This document shows positions 10,512 through 22,317 of a DNA stretch of 64,000 bases, in pieces. A program made the position numbers and the translations under genes. Under the pieces are notes generated by a model. The model was not told the origin of the DNA and did no database searches. It worked only from the letters and a program-made list of their open reading frames with translations. How positions within the stretch are numbered: position 1 is the first letter of the stretch; every line of letters starts with the position of its first letter. The DNA is from Rubrivivax sp. (GTDB taxonomy: Bacteria > Pseudomonadota > Gammaproteobacteria > Burkholderiales > Burkholderiaceae_C), in assembly GCA_030680415.1 (NCBI GenBank), contig JAUXVE010000009.1, positions 1 through 64,000 on the forward strand, given 5' to 3'.

Positions 10512-11705
10512 GTGCAACCGCTGCAGGGCCTCACCGTCGTCGCGCTCGAACACGCGGTCGCAGCGCCTTTCGCGACGCGCCAGCTGGCCGACCTCGGCGC
10601 GCGCGTGATCAAGGTCGAGCGTCCCGGCAGCGGCGACTTCGCCCGCGCCTACGACGACCGCGTGCGCGGCCTGTCGTCGCACTTCGTCTGGACCAACCGC
10701 AGCAAGGAAAGCCTGACGCTGGACCTCAAGCACCCGCAGGCGGTGGCGCTGCTCGAGCGGCTGGTGCTGGAGCAGGCCGACGTGCTGGTGCAGAACCTGG
10801 CCCCCGGCGCAGCGGCCCGGCTGGGCCTGTCGCACGAGGCACTGAGCCCGCGCAAGCCGGGGCTCATCGTCTGCGACATCTCGGGCTACGGCGACGACCC
10901 GCTGCACCCGGGGCCCTATCGCGACAAGAAGGCCTACGACCTGTTGATCCAGGGCGAGGCCGGCTTCGTCTCCATCACCGGCACGCCCGACGAGCCCAGC
11001 AAGGCCGGCATCTCGATCGCCGACATTGCCGCCGGCATGCATGCCTACAGCAACATCCTGGCCGCCTTGTTGCAGCGCGCGATCGACGGCAAGGGCCGGC
11101 GCATCGACGTCTCGATGCTCGAAGCGATGACCGAGTGGATGGGCTACCCGATGTACTACGCCTTCGATGGCGCCGCGCCGCCGCCGCGCAGCGGCGCCAG
11201 CCACGCCACGATCTACCCCTACGGCCCGTTCCCGGCCGGCGACGGCAAGACGGTGATGCTGGGCCTGCAGAACGAGCGCGAGTGGGTGGTCTTCTGCGAG
11301 CAGGTGCTGCGCCAGCCGGCGCTGGCGAGCGACCCGCGTTTTGCCGGCAACGCGCAGCGCAGCGCCGGGCGCGCGGCGCTGCGCGCGGTCATCGTCGAGG
11401 CTTTTGCTGCGCTGGGCGCCGACGCGCTCGTCGCGCGGCTCGAAGCGGCGCAGATCGCCAACGCTCGGGTCAATACCCTGCACGAGGTCTGGGCGCACCC
11501 GCAGCTGGCGGCGCGGCAGCGCTGGCGCACGGTGGCCTCGCCCGCCGGCCCCCTGCCGGCGCTGCTGCCGCCGGGATCGTGGGACGACGGCGCCCCACGC
11601 CTGGGCGCGGTGCCGGCCTTGGGCGAACACACCGAGAGCATCCTGCGCGAGCTCGGTCTCGACGGCGATCGGATCTCTGCGCTGCGCGCGGCCGGCGCGG
11701 TTTGA
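10512..11705 (+). CDS. CaiB/BaiF family CoA-transferase
   Basis: LQGLTVVALEHAVAAPFATRQLADLGARVIKVERPGSGDFAR... class III CoA-transferase; GTG start. Confidence 0.9.
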   Translation: MQPLQGLTVVALEHAVAAPFATRQLADLGARVIKVERPGSGDFARAYDDRVRGLSSHFVWTNRSKESLTLDLKHPQAVALLERLVLEQADVLVQNLAPGAAARLGLSHEALSPRKPGLIVCDISGYGDDPLHPGPYRDKKAYDLLIQGEAGFVSITGTPDEPSKAGISIADIAAGMHAYSNILAALLQRAIDGKGRRIDVSMLEAMTEWMGYPMYYAFDGAAPPPRSGASHATIYPYGPFPAGDGKTVMLGLQNEREWVVFCEQVLRQPALASDPRFAGNAQRSAGRAALRAVIVEAFAALGADALVARLEAAQIANARVNTLHEVWAHPQLAARQRWRTVASPAGPLPALLPPGSWDDGAPRLGAVPALGEHTESILRELGLDGDRISALRAAGAV

Positions 11706-11756
11706 CCGTGACACCGGCCTCGATGCCGGGCGGGTCGGCATGGCCGTGAGAGGGCA

Positions 11757-12035
11757 GAACTGGGCCGCGTACTGGCTCGGGTCGATCGTCGCGCCGATGA
11801 CCAGGGGCCGGTCGTTCGAACGGGGAGCGGCCAGTGCCGCTTCGACCCTGCGCACGCTGTCGACGTTGACGCCGTCGCAGCCCATCGCCTGCGCCAGCAG
11901 CGCGATGTCGGTCGAGTCGATCTTGGTGCCCCAGCTCGGGTAGTGGCGCGCCATCTGCTTGAGCTCGCTGCGGTTCAGGCTGTTGTCGCAGAAGACGACG
12001 ACAGGCGCCGGTTTCAGCGACGTGGCGACGCGCAA
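11757..12035 (-). pseudogene. C-terminal fragment of a thiamine-pyrophosphate-dependent (acetolactate synthase-like) enzyme
   Basis: SLKPAPVVVFCDNSLNRSELKQMARHYPSWGTKIDSTDIALLAQAMGCDGVNVDSVRR...RPLVIGATIDPSQYAAQF with no N-terminal part. Confidence 0.55.
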
Positions 12036-12129
12036 TTCGCCCTGACCGCGCCGGCAGCCCTTGTGCGCCACGGTATTGAGCGGCGCGCTGAAGGACGTGA
12101 TCGCGCACACCACGCCCAGCGTCACGCGC

Positions 12130-12471
12130 AAGGCCACGCGCAGCAGGCACCGGTGGTGCGTCCACGAGAGATTGGGGCTCAGTCGGCCGGGCTGCCAGGC
12201 ACCCGCCTCGTTGGCGGCCGGGATGAGCAGCGTCGTGGCAAGGGCGCAGGACCGGCAGATTTCCGACGCGGTGCGTCGGAAGTCGTCGCTGGCTCGGCAG
12301 CGGCCAGGGGCTGCAGGTACTCGAGGTAGAAGCGCCTGAAAAGCTCCAGGTTGTCGACCCCGTCGCCGGTGCCGAACTCGGCCTGCAGCCGCTCGGCCAG
12401 TTCGCCCGGCAACGCGGTGCCGTAGCCGGCGCGGCCCGGCGGCCTTCGCTTTGACCTTGGCTGCCGGCATG
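12130..12471 (-). pseudogene. Frameshifted fragment of a DUF1016/YhcG-type protein (N-terminal region)
   Basis: Two frames read as YGTALPGELAERLQAEFGTGDGVDNLELFRRFYLEYLQPL and LSPNLSWTHHRCLLRV, both typical of DUF1016 N-domains. Confidence 0.5.
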
Positions 12472-12472
12472 T

Positions 12473-12733
12473 CAGGTGTCAGCCGCGTCGAACAGGCCTG
12501 GCTGCGGCCAACGGCCCTTGGCGGAGTGCGCCGCGTCATCGACCGCAATCTCGTTCCGAGTTGATGTCGGAGACGAGGGCAGGTTCTCGACGTTCAGGCT
12601 GTCGGCGTCGCGGCCCCACTCGCTTTCTTGCAGCACCTCGGCATCGAGCGCTTGCGTCGTGACGTAGATGAAGTCGGTCTCGGTGCTGCAGCCATGGCGC
12701 CAGTGGGCGTCAGCATTGGTCGCGAACCGGGCG
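12473..12733 (-). pseudogene. Possible C-terminal remnant of a DNA methyltransferase
   Basis: RFATNADAHWRHGCSTETDFIYVTTQALDAEVLQESEWGRDADSLNVENLP...PQPGLFDAADT*; resembles Mod-type C-termini from memory only. Confidence 0.35.
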
Positions 12734-12736
12734 CGC

Positions 12737-12985
12737 TCAGGCGGCGAGCGCCGGCGTGACGGCTTCGACCACCGCCAACTGCGGCGGGCTCAAGGTGACG
12801 CCTTGCCGGGCCCCGGTCTCGACCAGCTGGCGCACGACGCGGCGCAGTTCGTCGCGCGTCACCAGCGGGCTCGCGGCGGGCAGGATGACGAACAGCTCTT
12901 CGTCCAGCAGCGGCTCCACCGTGAGCTCAGACGCCGCGGTCTGGCTGAAGTGATAGCCCCTGGCGCGCGGGGCGGCGGGTAGCAT
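12737..12985 (-). pseudogene. Short residual ORF, possibly remnant of a LysR-type regulator effector domain
   Basis: ELTVEPLLDEELFVILPAASPLVTRDELR...; divergent to a TTT receptor gene; too short for an intact regulator. Confidence 0.25.
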
Positions 12986-12993
12986 CGGCGTTC

Positions 12994-13563
12994 ATGCGCC
13001 GCCGCACCGCACTGCTGGCCCTGGCCGCCGTCGCCGCGCTGGCCGGCGGCAGCCGCGCCCAGGGCCGGTTCCCGGAGCGCCCGATCTCGCTGCTGGTGCC
13101 CTTCGGTCCCGGTGGTATCGCCGACCTCGTCGCGCGCGCCGTGGCGGAGTCGATGACGAAGTCGCTCGACCAGCTGGTGGTGGTCGAGAACCGCCCCAGC
13201 GCCGGCAGCATCGTGGCCTCGCAGGCCGTGGCCACGGCCCGGCTCGACGGCCACACGCTGCTGCTGATGAGCAACGGCAATGCCGTCAGCGTGGGGCTGT
13301 TCAAGAAGCTGCCCTACGACACCGTGCGCGACTTCGCGCCCATCACCACGCTGGGCACCTTCGACATCGGCGTCTTCGTGGCGGCGAACTCGCGCTTTGC
13401 CACGCTGCGCGACGCGGTGGCGTCACCGGCGGTGCAGGACAAGCTGGGCAAGCTGGGCACGCGGCTGCAAGGCAGCACGCCAGCGGAGTTGCAGGCGCTG
13501 CTGTCCAGCGAGATCAAGCGCTGGGGCGAGGTCATCCGCGCCGCCAGGATCGAGCCGGAGTGA
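12994..13563 (+). pseudogene. Tripartite tricarboxylate transporter (Bug) substrate-binding protein with large internal in-frame deletion
   Basis: Signal peptide and N-domain (PISLLVPFGPGGIADLVAR...LLLMSNGNAVSVGLFKKLPYDTVRDFAPITTLG) join directly to the C-terminal end (ASPAVQDKLGKLGT...EIKRWGEVIRAARIEPE); 189 aa versus 325 aa for the intact homologue at 26778-27755. Confidence 0.7.
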
Positions 13564-13602
13564 AGACCCACCCAAGCCCCCGCAGCCCATCGGCCGGGTC
13601 GA

Positions 13603-14535
13603 GTGCAGTCGCCCGCGGGAGAGATGGTCTTGATCCCGTGGCCTGATACCGCGCCGCCGCCGCTCACGCCGCGCACACTGCTGGCCTTGCTCAAGGACGC
13701 CGGGGCGTCCTGGCTCGACGATCGTGCAGCCACCATGGGCGCGGCGCTGGCCTACTACACGCTGTTCTCGATGGCGCCGCTGCTGCTGATCGCCATCTCG
13801 GTGGCCGGCGCGGTGTTCGGCATCGACACCGCGCGCGGCGAGATCCTGGCGCAGCTGCGCGCCTTGCTCGGCGACGACGGTGCCGCAGCGGTGGCCGCAT
13901 TGCTTCAGAGCGTGCAGCGCAGCGGCCAGTCCACCCTGGGCATCTTGCTGGGCGCGCTGTTGCTCGGCATCGGCGCCACCACCGTGTTTGCCGAACTGCA
14001 GGGGTCGCTGGACCGTATCTGGCGAGTGGACACGCCGCCCGCCGGCGGCTCGCTCTGGCAGTGGCTGCGGTCGCGGCTGCTGTCCTTCGGCCTCGTGCTG
14101 GGCGTGGGCTTCCTGCTGCTGGTGTCGCTGGCCGTCAGCGCCGCGCTGGCAGCCTGGGGGCGCTGGTGGGCACCGGTGTTCGGCAGCGCGCCGGTGCTGC
14201 TGCAATGGGCCAACCACGGGCTGGGTTTCGTGCTCACCGCGCTGCTGTTCGCAGCGATCTACAAGTGGATGCCGCGGGCCCGCATCGGCTGGCGCGACGT
14301 GGCGCTGGGCAGTGCCATCACCGCCACGCTCTTCACCCTGGGCAAGGCGCTCATCGGCTGGTACATCGGCAGCAGCGGCGTGGCCTCTGGCTTTGGCGCG
14401 GCCAGCGCCATCGTGGCGCTGCTGGTGTGGGTGTATGGCTCGGCGCAGGTGTTCCTGTACGGTGCCGAGGTCACCTGGCTCTTCGCGCAGCGCTTCGGTT
14501 CGCGGCGCGACCTGCTCGCTCAGCGCCGGGACTGA
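13603..14535 (+). CDS. YihY/BrkB family inner-membrane protein
   Basis: RAATMGAALAYYTLFSMAPLLLIAISVAG...GALLLGIGATTVFAELQGSLDRIW...ASAIVALLVWVYGSAQVFLYGAE; start may be 13624. Confidence 0.9.
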   Translation: MQSPAGEMVLIPWPDTAPPPLTPRTLLALLKDAGASWLDDRAATMGAALAYYTLFSMAPLLLIAISVAGAVFGIDTARGEILAQLRALLGDDGAAAVAALLQSVQRSGQSTLGILLGALLLGIGATTVFAELQGSLDRIWRVDTPPAGGSLWQWLRSRLLSFGLVLGVGFLLLVSLAVSAALAAWGRWWAPVFGSAPVLLQWANHGLGFVLTALLFAAIYKWMPRARIGWRDVALGSAITATLFTLGKALIGWYIGSSGVASGFGAASAIVALLVWVYGSAQVFLYGAEVTWLFAQRFGSRRDLLAQRRD

Positions 14536-14786
14536 GAGGTTGAGAGGGAGTCGCTCGAAGAGAGGTCGGCGTCAGGGCCGTTGGGCGGGCACATAGAGAG
14601 CTCAGTTCGCACACCCGTCGCCCGCCCGTCTGTCCGCTGGCGCACAGCAGCGGACAGACGGTGCGCGGTCGCGGCACAATCGCGGCCCTTGAAAGAGCGG
14701 GGGCCAGACCCCACCATTGATGGGTTCAACCGTCTTGCGTCGCGGCTCCTCGCGTACCCGGCGCCCACCCACGTTCATCCAGGATC

Positions 14787-16667
<1,881 letters not shown>

Positions 16668-16727
16668 TTTGGCGCCACGCCGTCCGCGTCCGAACGCGCT
16701 GTTTTCGGCGGGGCGCGCGGTGGTCGT

Positions 16728-17741
16728 CTACGGGGCCATCAACTCGACCTGCTCGCGCAGCTGGGCGGTCTGCTGGCTCCAGTAGGCCGCGGTGCCGAAA
16801 TACGGGAAGTTGAGCGGGAAGGTCGGGTCGCCCCAGCGCTCGGCCAGCCAGGCGCTGTGACGCACCATGCGCAGCGTGCGCAGCGGCTCGATGAGGGCAC
16901 GTTCCCGGTCGTCGAAGTCGGCGAATTGCTCGTAGCCACCGAGCAGGACGTTGAGCTGCAGCGCCATCGTGGCCGCGTCGCCCGAGACCAGCATCCACAG
17001 GTCCTGCACGGCCGGGCCCTGCATGGCATCGTCGAGGTCGACCACGTTGGGGCCGGTGTCGCGCCAGAGCACGTTGCCGGGGTGGCAGTCGCCGTGCAGG
17101 CGCAGCGTGGCCAACGGTGCGGCGGCAGTCAAGGCGTCGAAGGCGGCAGTGGTGGCGGCCAATGCCCGCTCGCACGCGTCCTGCCAGGCCGCCTGTTCGG
17201 TGGGCGGCACGAAGCCGCCTTGCAGCAGCAACTGCAGCGCGCGCCGGCCGTCGGCGCGCGGGTCGAGGTGGTGCCGGTGAGCGAACGGCCGGCGCCTGCC
17301 CACCGCATGAAGGCGGCCGATGAAGCGGCCGATCTGCGCCAGCGTGGCCGGATCGTCGAGCTCCGGCTCGCGGCCCGCGCAGCGGTCTGCGACGGTGTAG
17401 CGGTGCGTGATGCCGTCCACGGAGTGGCAGGCCAGCGTCGGCGGGTCGCCGTGCAGTACCAGCCCCGGCACATCGGGCTCGGCTCGCAGCACCAGCGGCG
17501 GCACCACCGAGACCTCGGCAGCGGCGAGTTCCAGCGCGAAGGCGTGTTCCTCGACGATCTGCTCGTTGCTCCAGCGCCCCGGCCGGTAGAACTTGGCCAC
17601 CACCGCGCGGCCGTCTTCCAGGAAGACCTGGAAGACGCGGTTCTCGTAGGAGTTGAGCTGCAGGATGCGCCCGTCGCCGCGCAAGCCCACGGCGTCCAGC
17701 GAGTCGAGCACCTGCCGCGGCGTGAGCTGGCTGTAGTTCAC
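16728..17741 (-). CDS. Serine/threonine protein kinase, SrkA/YihE-like (aminoglycoside phosphotransferase fold)
   Basis: MNYSQLTPRQVLDSLDAVGLRGDGRILQLNSYENRVFQVFLEDG...LHGDCHPGNVLWRD..VDLDDA; GTG start. Confidence 0.85.
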   Translation of the reverse strand: MNYSQLTPRQVLDSLDAVGLRGDGRILQLNSYENRVFQVFLEDGRAVVAKFYRPGRWSNEQIVEEHAFALELAAAEVSVVPPLVLRAEPDVPGLVLHGDPPTLACHSVDGITHRYTVADRCAGREPELDDPATLAQIGRFIGRLHAVGRRRPFAHRHHLDPRADGRRALQLLLQGGFVPPTEQAAWQDACERALAATTAAFDALTAAAPLATLRLHGDCHPGNVLWRDTGPNVVDLDDAMQGPAVQDLWMLVSGDAATMALQLNVLLGGYEQFADFDDRERALIEPLRTLRMVRHSAWLAERWGDPTFPLNFPYFGTAAYWSQQTAQLREQVELMAP

Positions 17742-17784
17742 TGCGCCGCCACCGGGCAGCGGGTGCAGCCTTCGCGGCGTGTCG

Positions 17785-18552
17785 TCAATGGCGAACCGGC
17801 GCCACCGGCGTGTCGACGACGACACCGCCGATGTCGTCGGGCGCCTCCGGGACATCGCGCATGGACAGACCCGGCCGCAGGTTTCCGAACGTGCTGGTCG
17901 AGCTGAGATCGGCGCGGGCGTCGACGCCGAAGAAGGAATCCTGCATGAAGCCCGAGTCCTGCCACAAAGTCGTACGCGCACGGCGGCGCGATGTCGTCGC
18001 GCTCACGCGTTCGTCGCGCGACGGGCTCGCCGTCGGCGCCGGCTGCGGGCCGCGCGCGGCGGCGCCGCCGGTCTGCGGCACCAGCAACTGCAACTCGGCG
18101 ATCGACGGCAGGTGGTCGACCGGGCAGCGTACGTAGCGCACCCGGCAGGCCGCCAGGACGGACTGCTTGATCTGGGTGGCGCGGCGCGAGTCGCCGCGGT
18201 CGTTGTCGAGGTCGATCGCTGCCAGCACGCGCCCGTTGGCGCTGCAGATCGCAAAGGTGACGTTGAGCGAGCCCAGCAGCGTGTACCAGAAGCGCACCTC
18301 GTTCGGATCGGTGGGCTGGCTGAAGCGCACCAGCGGCAGCTTGGAAAGCACGATGTGGTGCGGCAGTGCCTCGCGCAGATGACGGTAGACGCGCCGCTCG
18401 TCACTGCTGAAGACCGGGCGCGCCGTGAGCGTCCACTCCGTCGGCAGCGGACGCGACCTGGGCCGTTGCCGTCGCGTCAACCAGAGCACGCCCGCGGCGA
18501 GCAGGAGTGCCAGTGACAGCGAAGCGAGGATCCAGGGAAGTGCGTTTTGCAT
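17785..18552 (-). CDS. DUF2726 domain-containing membrane-anchored protein
   Basis: N-terminal TM segment; FSSDERRVYRHLREALP...VLAAIDLDNDRGDSRRATQIKQSVLAACRVRYVRC. Confidence 0.7.
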   Translation of the reverse strand: MQNALPWILASLSLALLLAAGVLWLTRRQRPRSRPLPTEWTLTARPVFSSDERRVYRHLREALPHHIVLSKLPLVRFSQPTDPNEVRFWYTLLGSLNVTFAICSANGRVLAAIDLDNDRGDSRRATQIKQSVLAACRVRYVRCPVDHLPSIAELQLLVPQTGGAAARGPQPAPTASPSRDERVSATTSRRRARTTLWQDSGFMQDSFFGVDARADLSSTSTFGNLRPGLSMRDVPEAPDDIGGVVVDTPVAPVRH

Positions 18553-18669
18553 GAACGGCCGGGCCCTAGAGTGCCTGCATACGAACGCAGGCGAGGCGAT
18601 GTGGCTGACAAAGATGTTACAGCGTGTTCCAGGCCGCGGATCCCCCGCAATTGCGTGTGCCGGGTCTGT

Positions 18670-19338
18670 TCAGTGCTTGCGCGACGTCGCCGACATGCAG
18701 CCTGGCCACAGCTTGTCCAGTTGCAGGACATGCCACTTGATGCGGTAGTCGATCTCGGCGGCCCGTTGACCCAGCAGTTCCTCGAGCTGCGAACCGAGCG
18801 TGTCGAGCGGCAGCGGCAGTTCGGCGGTGACATCGGCGCCGTCGAACTGCAGGCTGGCGCCGGCGCGCCTGACGATGCCCATCATGGCCGAGTTCTCGCG
18901 GGCGATGTAGATCAGCAGGTTCCTCGCGCCGCGGTTGCGGGCGTGCGTCACCGCGTGGTCGAACAGCTGTGCGCCATAGCCCCGGCCGCGTGCACGCTCG
19001 AGCACCGAGACGCCGAATTCAGCTGCTCGGGCCGGTTGGTCGATCGACGGCGCGAAAGCCAGGTGGGCCATCGCCACCAGTTGCAGCCGGCGGTTGAAGA
19101 CACCGAAGACGAGGTCGCGCTCGAAATCGATATGTTTGACGTAGTGCTGGATCTGCTCGTCCGTCGCTGCCTGACCAAAGCGCAGGAGCCGGTCTGGCTC
19201 GTTCAAGGCCAGCAGATGGGCCAGGATGCGGGTTTTGTGGTGTGGCCCGAGGTCTCGGATGGCCACCCAGGTCCGCCGCGCACGCGTACCAGCGTCGCTG
19301 GGCAGTGCCGCTTCGAGTGCTTCGGTTTGCTGTGTCAT
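18670..19338 (-). CDS. GNAT family N-acetyltransferase
   Basis: FGVSVLERARGRGYGAQLFDHAVTHARNRGARNLLIYIARENSAMMGIVRRAG. Confidence 0.8.
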   Translation of the reverse strand: MTQQTEALEAALPSDAGTRARRTWVAIRDLGPHHKTRILAHLLALNEPDRLLRFGQAATDEQIQHYVKHIDFERDLVFGVFNRRLQLVAMAHLAFAPSIDQPARAAEFGVSVLERARGRGYGAQLFDHAVTHARNRGARNLLIYIARENSAMMGIVRRAGASLQFDGADVTAELPLPLDTLGSQLEELLGQRAAEIDYRIKWHVLQLDKLWPGCMSATSRKH

Positions 19339-19437
19339 GCAAGCCTCCGGATAGGTCTGCTCAACATGCTACGCGAAGGTTCTAGGGTTTACCCTCAAAT
19401 CCAAGTGGCGACAGTCGTGGGCAGCGGACGGTGTCCT

Positions 19438-19467
19438 TTGCCGGTGGGCGCGTGTTCGTCGTATACT
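19438..19467 (+). promoter_or_regulatory. Candidate sigma70 promoter for rplM-rpsI: TTGCCG-N18-TATACT
   Basis: -35 at 19438-19443, -10 at 19462-19467, 18-bp spacer, upstream of rplM. Confidence 0.5.
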
Positions 19468-19690
19468 GCAAGGCTTTCCCGCTCACGGCCGGGAATGCTT
19501 TTTGCGCTTTTCGCTGGCGCCTGAGCTTCAGGGGACGCTGCTCGCGGCATCCCGCAAGTGCCCAGGCGCCGAGCGATACGACACGCCCTGAGAGGCCGCC
19601 TCCACAAGCGGTTCCGAAGGGCTGGGCGGGGCGCCGATTCGCCGTGGAACCCGCGGGCTTCACCAGAAGACCGCATTCAGGAAGACCCTC

Positions 19691-20119
19691 ATGAAGACCT
19701 TCAGCGCCAAGCCGGCCGAAGTGAAGCACGAGTGGTTTGTGATTGACGCCACCGACAAGGTGCTCGGACGTGTTGCCAGCGAAGTGGCACTCCGTTTGCG
19801 CGGCAAGCACAAGGCCATCTACACGCCTCACGTCGACACCGGCGATTTCATCGTCATCGTCAACGCCGAAAAGATCCGTGTCACGGGGGCCAAGGCCACC
19901 GACAAGATCTATTACCGGCATTCCGGTTACCCGGGCGGCATCACGGCCACGTCCTTCAAGGACATGCAGGCCCGCCACCCCGGTCGCGCCATCGAGAAGG
20001 CCGTCAAGGGCATGCTGCCCAAGGGACCGCTCGGTTACGCGATGATCAAGAAGCTGAAGGTGTACGCCGGTGCCACGCACCCGCACACCGCCCAGCAGCC
20101 CAAACCGCTCGAGCTTTGA
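19691..20119 (+). CDS. rplM: 50S ribosomal protein L13
   Basis: [41 protein letters not shown]. Confidence 0.97.
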   Translation: MKTFSAKPAEVKHEWFVIDATDKVLGRVASEVALRLRGKHKAIYTPHVDTGDFIVIVNAEKIRVTGAKATDKIYYRHSGYPGGITATSFKDMQARHPGRAIEKAVKGMLPKGPLGYAMIKKLKVYAGATHPHTAQQPKPLEL

Positions 20120-20129
20120 GGACGCCGTG

Positions 20130-20522
20130 ATGATCGGAAATTGGAACTACGGTACCGGCCGCCGCAAATCGAGCGTGGCCCGCGTCTTCATGAAGAAGGG
20201 CAGCGGCCAGATCGTCATCAACGGCAAGGCCATCGGCGACTATTTCGGCCGCCAGACCTCGATCATGATCGTCAAGCAGCCCTTGCTGCTGACGGCCAAC
20301 GACGGCGCCTTCGACATCAAGATCAACGTGCACGGCGGCGGTGAATCCGGCCAGGCCGGCGCGGTGCGCCACGGCATCACGCGCGCGCTGATCGACTACG
20401 ACACCGCGCTCAAGCCCGACCTCAGCCGTGCCGGCTTCGTGACGCGCGACGCGCGCGAAGTCGAACGCAAGAAGGTCGGCTTGCACGGCGCCCGCCGTCG
20501 CAAGCAGTTCAGCAAGCGTTGA
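20130..20522 (+). CDS. rpsI: 30S ribosomal protein S9
   Basis: [33 protein letters not shown]...[14 protein letters not shown]. Confidence 0.97.
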   Translation: MIGNWNYGTGRRKSSVARVFMKKGSGQIVINGKAIGDYFGRQTSIMIVKQPLLLTANDGAFDIKINVHGGGESGQAGAVRHGITRALIDYDTALKPDLSRAGFVTRDAREVERKKVGLHGARRRKQFSKR

Positions 20523-20532
20523 GGCCGTACGC

Positions 20533-20553
20533 GGACAGTCCGGCGGACTGTCC
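20533..20553. terminator. Hairpin GGACAGTCC-GGC-GGACTGTCC after rpsI
   Basis: 9-bp perfect stem with 3-nt loop, 10 bp after the rpsI stop; no T-tract. Confidence 0.5.
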
Positions 20554-20749
20554 GTGCCCGGTGCCCAAGCCCGCGGGGGCCGGGCGGCGCCGTATCGGAT
20601 CGGTGAAAATGTCCGGGTCCAAGGCAAGGTCAAGACCTGCCAGGGGTTCATCAATGGTGAAATCAGTGGCCCTTGAAGAACGCTGAAAAGCCCGCATTGA
20701 TACTTGCCACGTCCAACGACGCTTGAACCTGCATCCTGAAGGAACTTCC

Positions 20750-21124
20750 ATGAACGCCCTGGCTGAACCGCTTGCCCCGTCTACCGACGACATGCCAGCG
20801 CCGTTGATCTTCACCGACAGCGCCGCCGACAAGGTGCGCCAGCTGGTCGAAGAGGAAGGTAACCCCGACCTCAAGCTGCGCGTGTTCGTGCAGGGCGGTG
20901 GCTGTTCCGGCTTCCAGTACGGCTTCACCTTCGATGAAGTGATCAACGAAGACGACACGCAGATGGCCAAGAACGGCGTCATGCTGCTGATCGACGCCAT
21001 GAGCCTGCAGTATCTGATGGGTGCCGAGATCGACTACAAGGAAGATCTGCAGGGTGCGCAGTTCGTGATCAGGAACCCGAACGCCACGACGACCTGTGGC
21101 TGCGGGTCGTCCTTCTCGGCCTGA
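20750..21124 (+). CDS. erpA: Iron-sulfur cluster insertion protein ErpA
   Basis: A-type carrier; [15 protein letters not shown]...[12 protein letters not shown]. Confidence 0.93.
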   Translation: MNALAEPLAPSTDDMPAPLIFTDSAADKVRQLVEEEGNPDLKLRVFVQGGGCSGFQYGFTFDEVINEDDTQMAKNGVMLLIDAMSLQYLMGAEIDYKEDLQGAQFVIRNPNATTTCGCGSSFSA

Positions 21125-21171
21125 GCCGCGGCCGCGGCTCGCCCCTCGCGGCCTGGGAACGCCGGGCCGCG

Positions 21172-22290
21172 TCAGCGAGCCGGGTAGAGCGCGCCGAGAA
21201 CGCGAGGCCCCCGAGCCCCGGTGACTGCCGGCAGGTTGCCGCTGCGCCGGGCCAGGTGGGCCTGGGCCAGCCAGGCAAAGGCCAGCGCCTCGACCTGCTC
21301 CGGCGGCAGGCCGGTGTCGGCGCTGCTGCGTACCGTCGAGTCGCGGCCCAGCAATTCGGCCAGACACGACATCAGGTGGCCGTTGTAGGCGCCCCCGCCG
21401 CAGACCAGCAGTGAACGAGTGTTTGGTGCGTGGCGCCGCAGCGCGTCCACCGCGGCGCGCGCCGTGAGCTCGACCAGCGTGGCCATCACGTCCTGCGTTG
21501 ACGCCGTGGTCGCGGCCAGCCTCGTGTCCAGCCAGGCGGCGTCGAAGAGATCCCGCCCCGTGCTCTTGGGCGGCGCGCGGCCGAAGTAGGGTTCAGCCAG
21601 CAGGCGTTCCAGCAAGACGGCGTCCACCCGTCCGCCGGCGGCCCAGGCACCGCCGGCATCGATGGCCGTGCCGCGGTGGCGCCTGCACCACAGGTCCATC
21701 AGCACGTTGCCGGGGCCGCAATCGAAGCCCTGCACGTCGCCATCGGCGCGCAGCAGGGTCAGGTTGGCAATGCCGCCGACGTTGAGCACCGCGACATCGG
21801 TACCCGGCTGAGCGAAGCAGGCGGCGTGAAACGCCGGCACCAGTGGTGCCCCCTGGCCGCCGGCAGCGACGTCACGGCTGCGGAAGTCGCACACCACGCC
21901 GATGCCCGTGCGTTCGGCCAGCAATGCGCCGTTGATGAGCTGCAGCGTGTAGCCCGTGCCGTCGAATTCCTGCGGGCGATGGCGCACCGTCTGGCCATGG
22001 GCGCCTATCGCAGCCACGTCTGCGGCCGTCACGCCGGCCTGCCTGAGCAGCTTCGCCACCGCTTCGGCATAGAGCTCGCTGACCGCGTTGGCAGCCAGCG
22101 CGCCGCGGTGCAATTCATTGGCACCGGCCTGGTTCAGGGCCAGCAACTCGCCGCGAAGTGTCTCGGGCATCGACAGGCTGACATGCGCCGACGCACGAAC
22201 CTGGGCATTGCCGCCGGCCGTGTCGTGAGCCAGAACGGCATCGACGCCGTCGAGCGAGGTGCCCGACATGAGCCCGATGTAGCAGGCCAT
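21172..22290 (-). CDS. anmK: Anhydro-N-acetylmuramic acid kinase
   Basis: MACYIGLMSGTSLDGVDAVL...GIANLTLL...GFDCGPGNVLMD. Confidence 0.95.
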   Translation of the reverse strand: MACYIGLMSGTSLDGVDAVLAHDTAGGNAQVRASAHVSLSMPETLRGELLALNQAGANELHRGALAANAVSELYAEAVAKLLRQAGVTAADVAAIGAHGQTVRHRPQEFDGTGYTLQLINGALLAERTGIGVVCDFRSRDVAAGGQGAPLVPAFHAACFAQPGTDVAVLNVGGIANLTLLRADGDVQGFDCGPGNVLMDLWCRRHRGTAIDAGGAWAAGGRVDAVLLERLLAEPYFGRAPPKSTGRDLFDAAWLDTRLAATTASTQDVMATLVELTARAAVDALRRHAPNTRSLLVCGGGAYNGHLMSCLAELLGRDSTVRSSADTGLPPEQVEALAFAWLAQAHLARRSGNLPAVTGARGPRVLGALYPAR

Positions 22291-22317
22291 GGCGCGCGCG
22301 CTGCGCTGGTGCGGGCC

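Noticed and set aside
10275-12548. 757-aa minus-strand ORF spanning the CoA-transferase and decay region
   Set aside because: Antisense shadow over the CoA-transferase; only its N-terminal ~250 codons contain gene-fragment similarity, and those come from unrelated genes (TPP enzyme, DUF1016).
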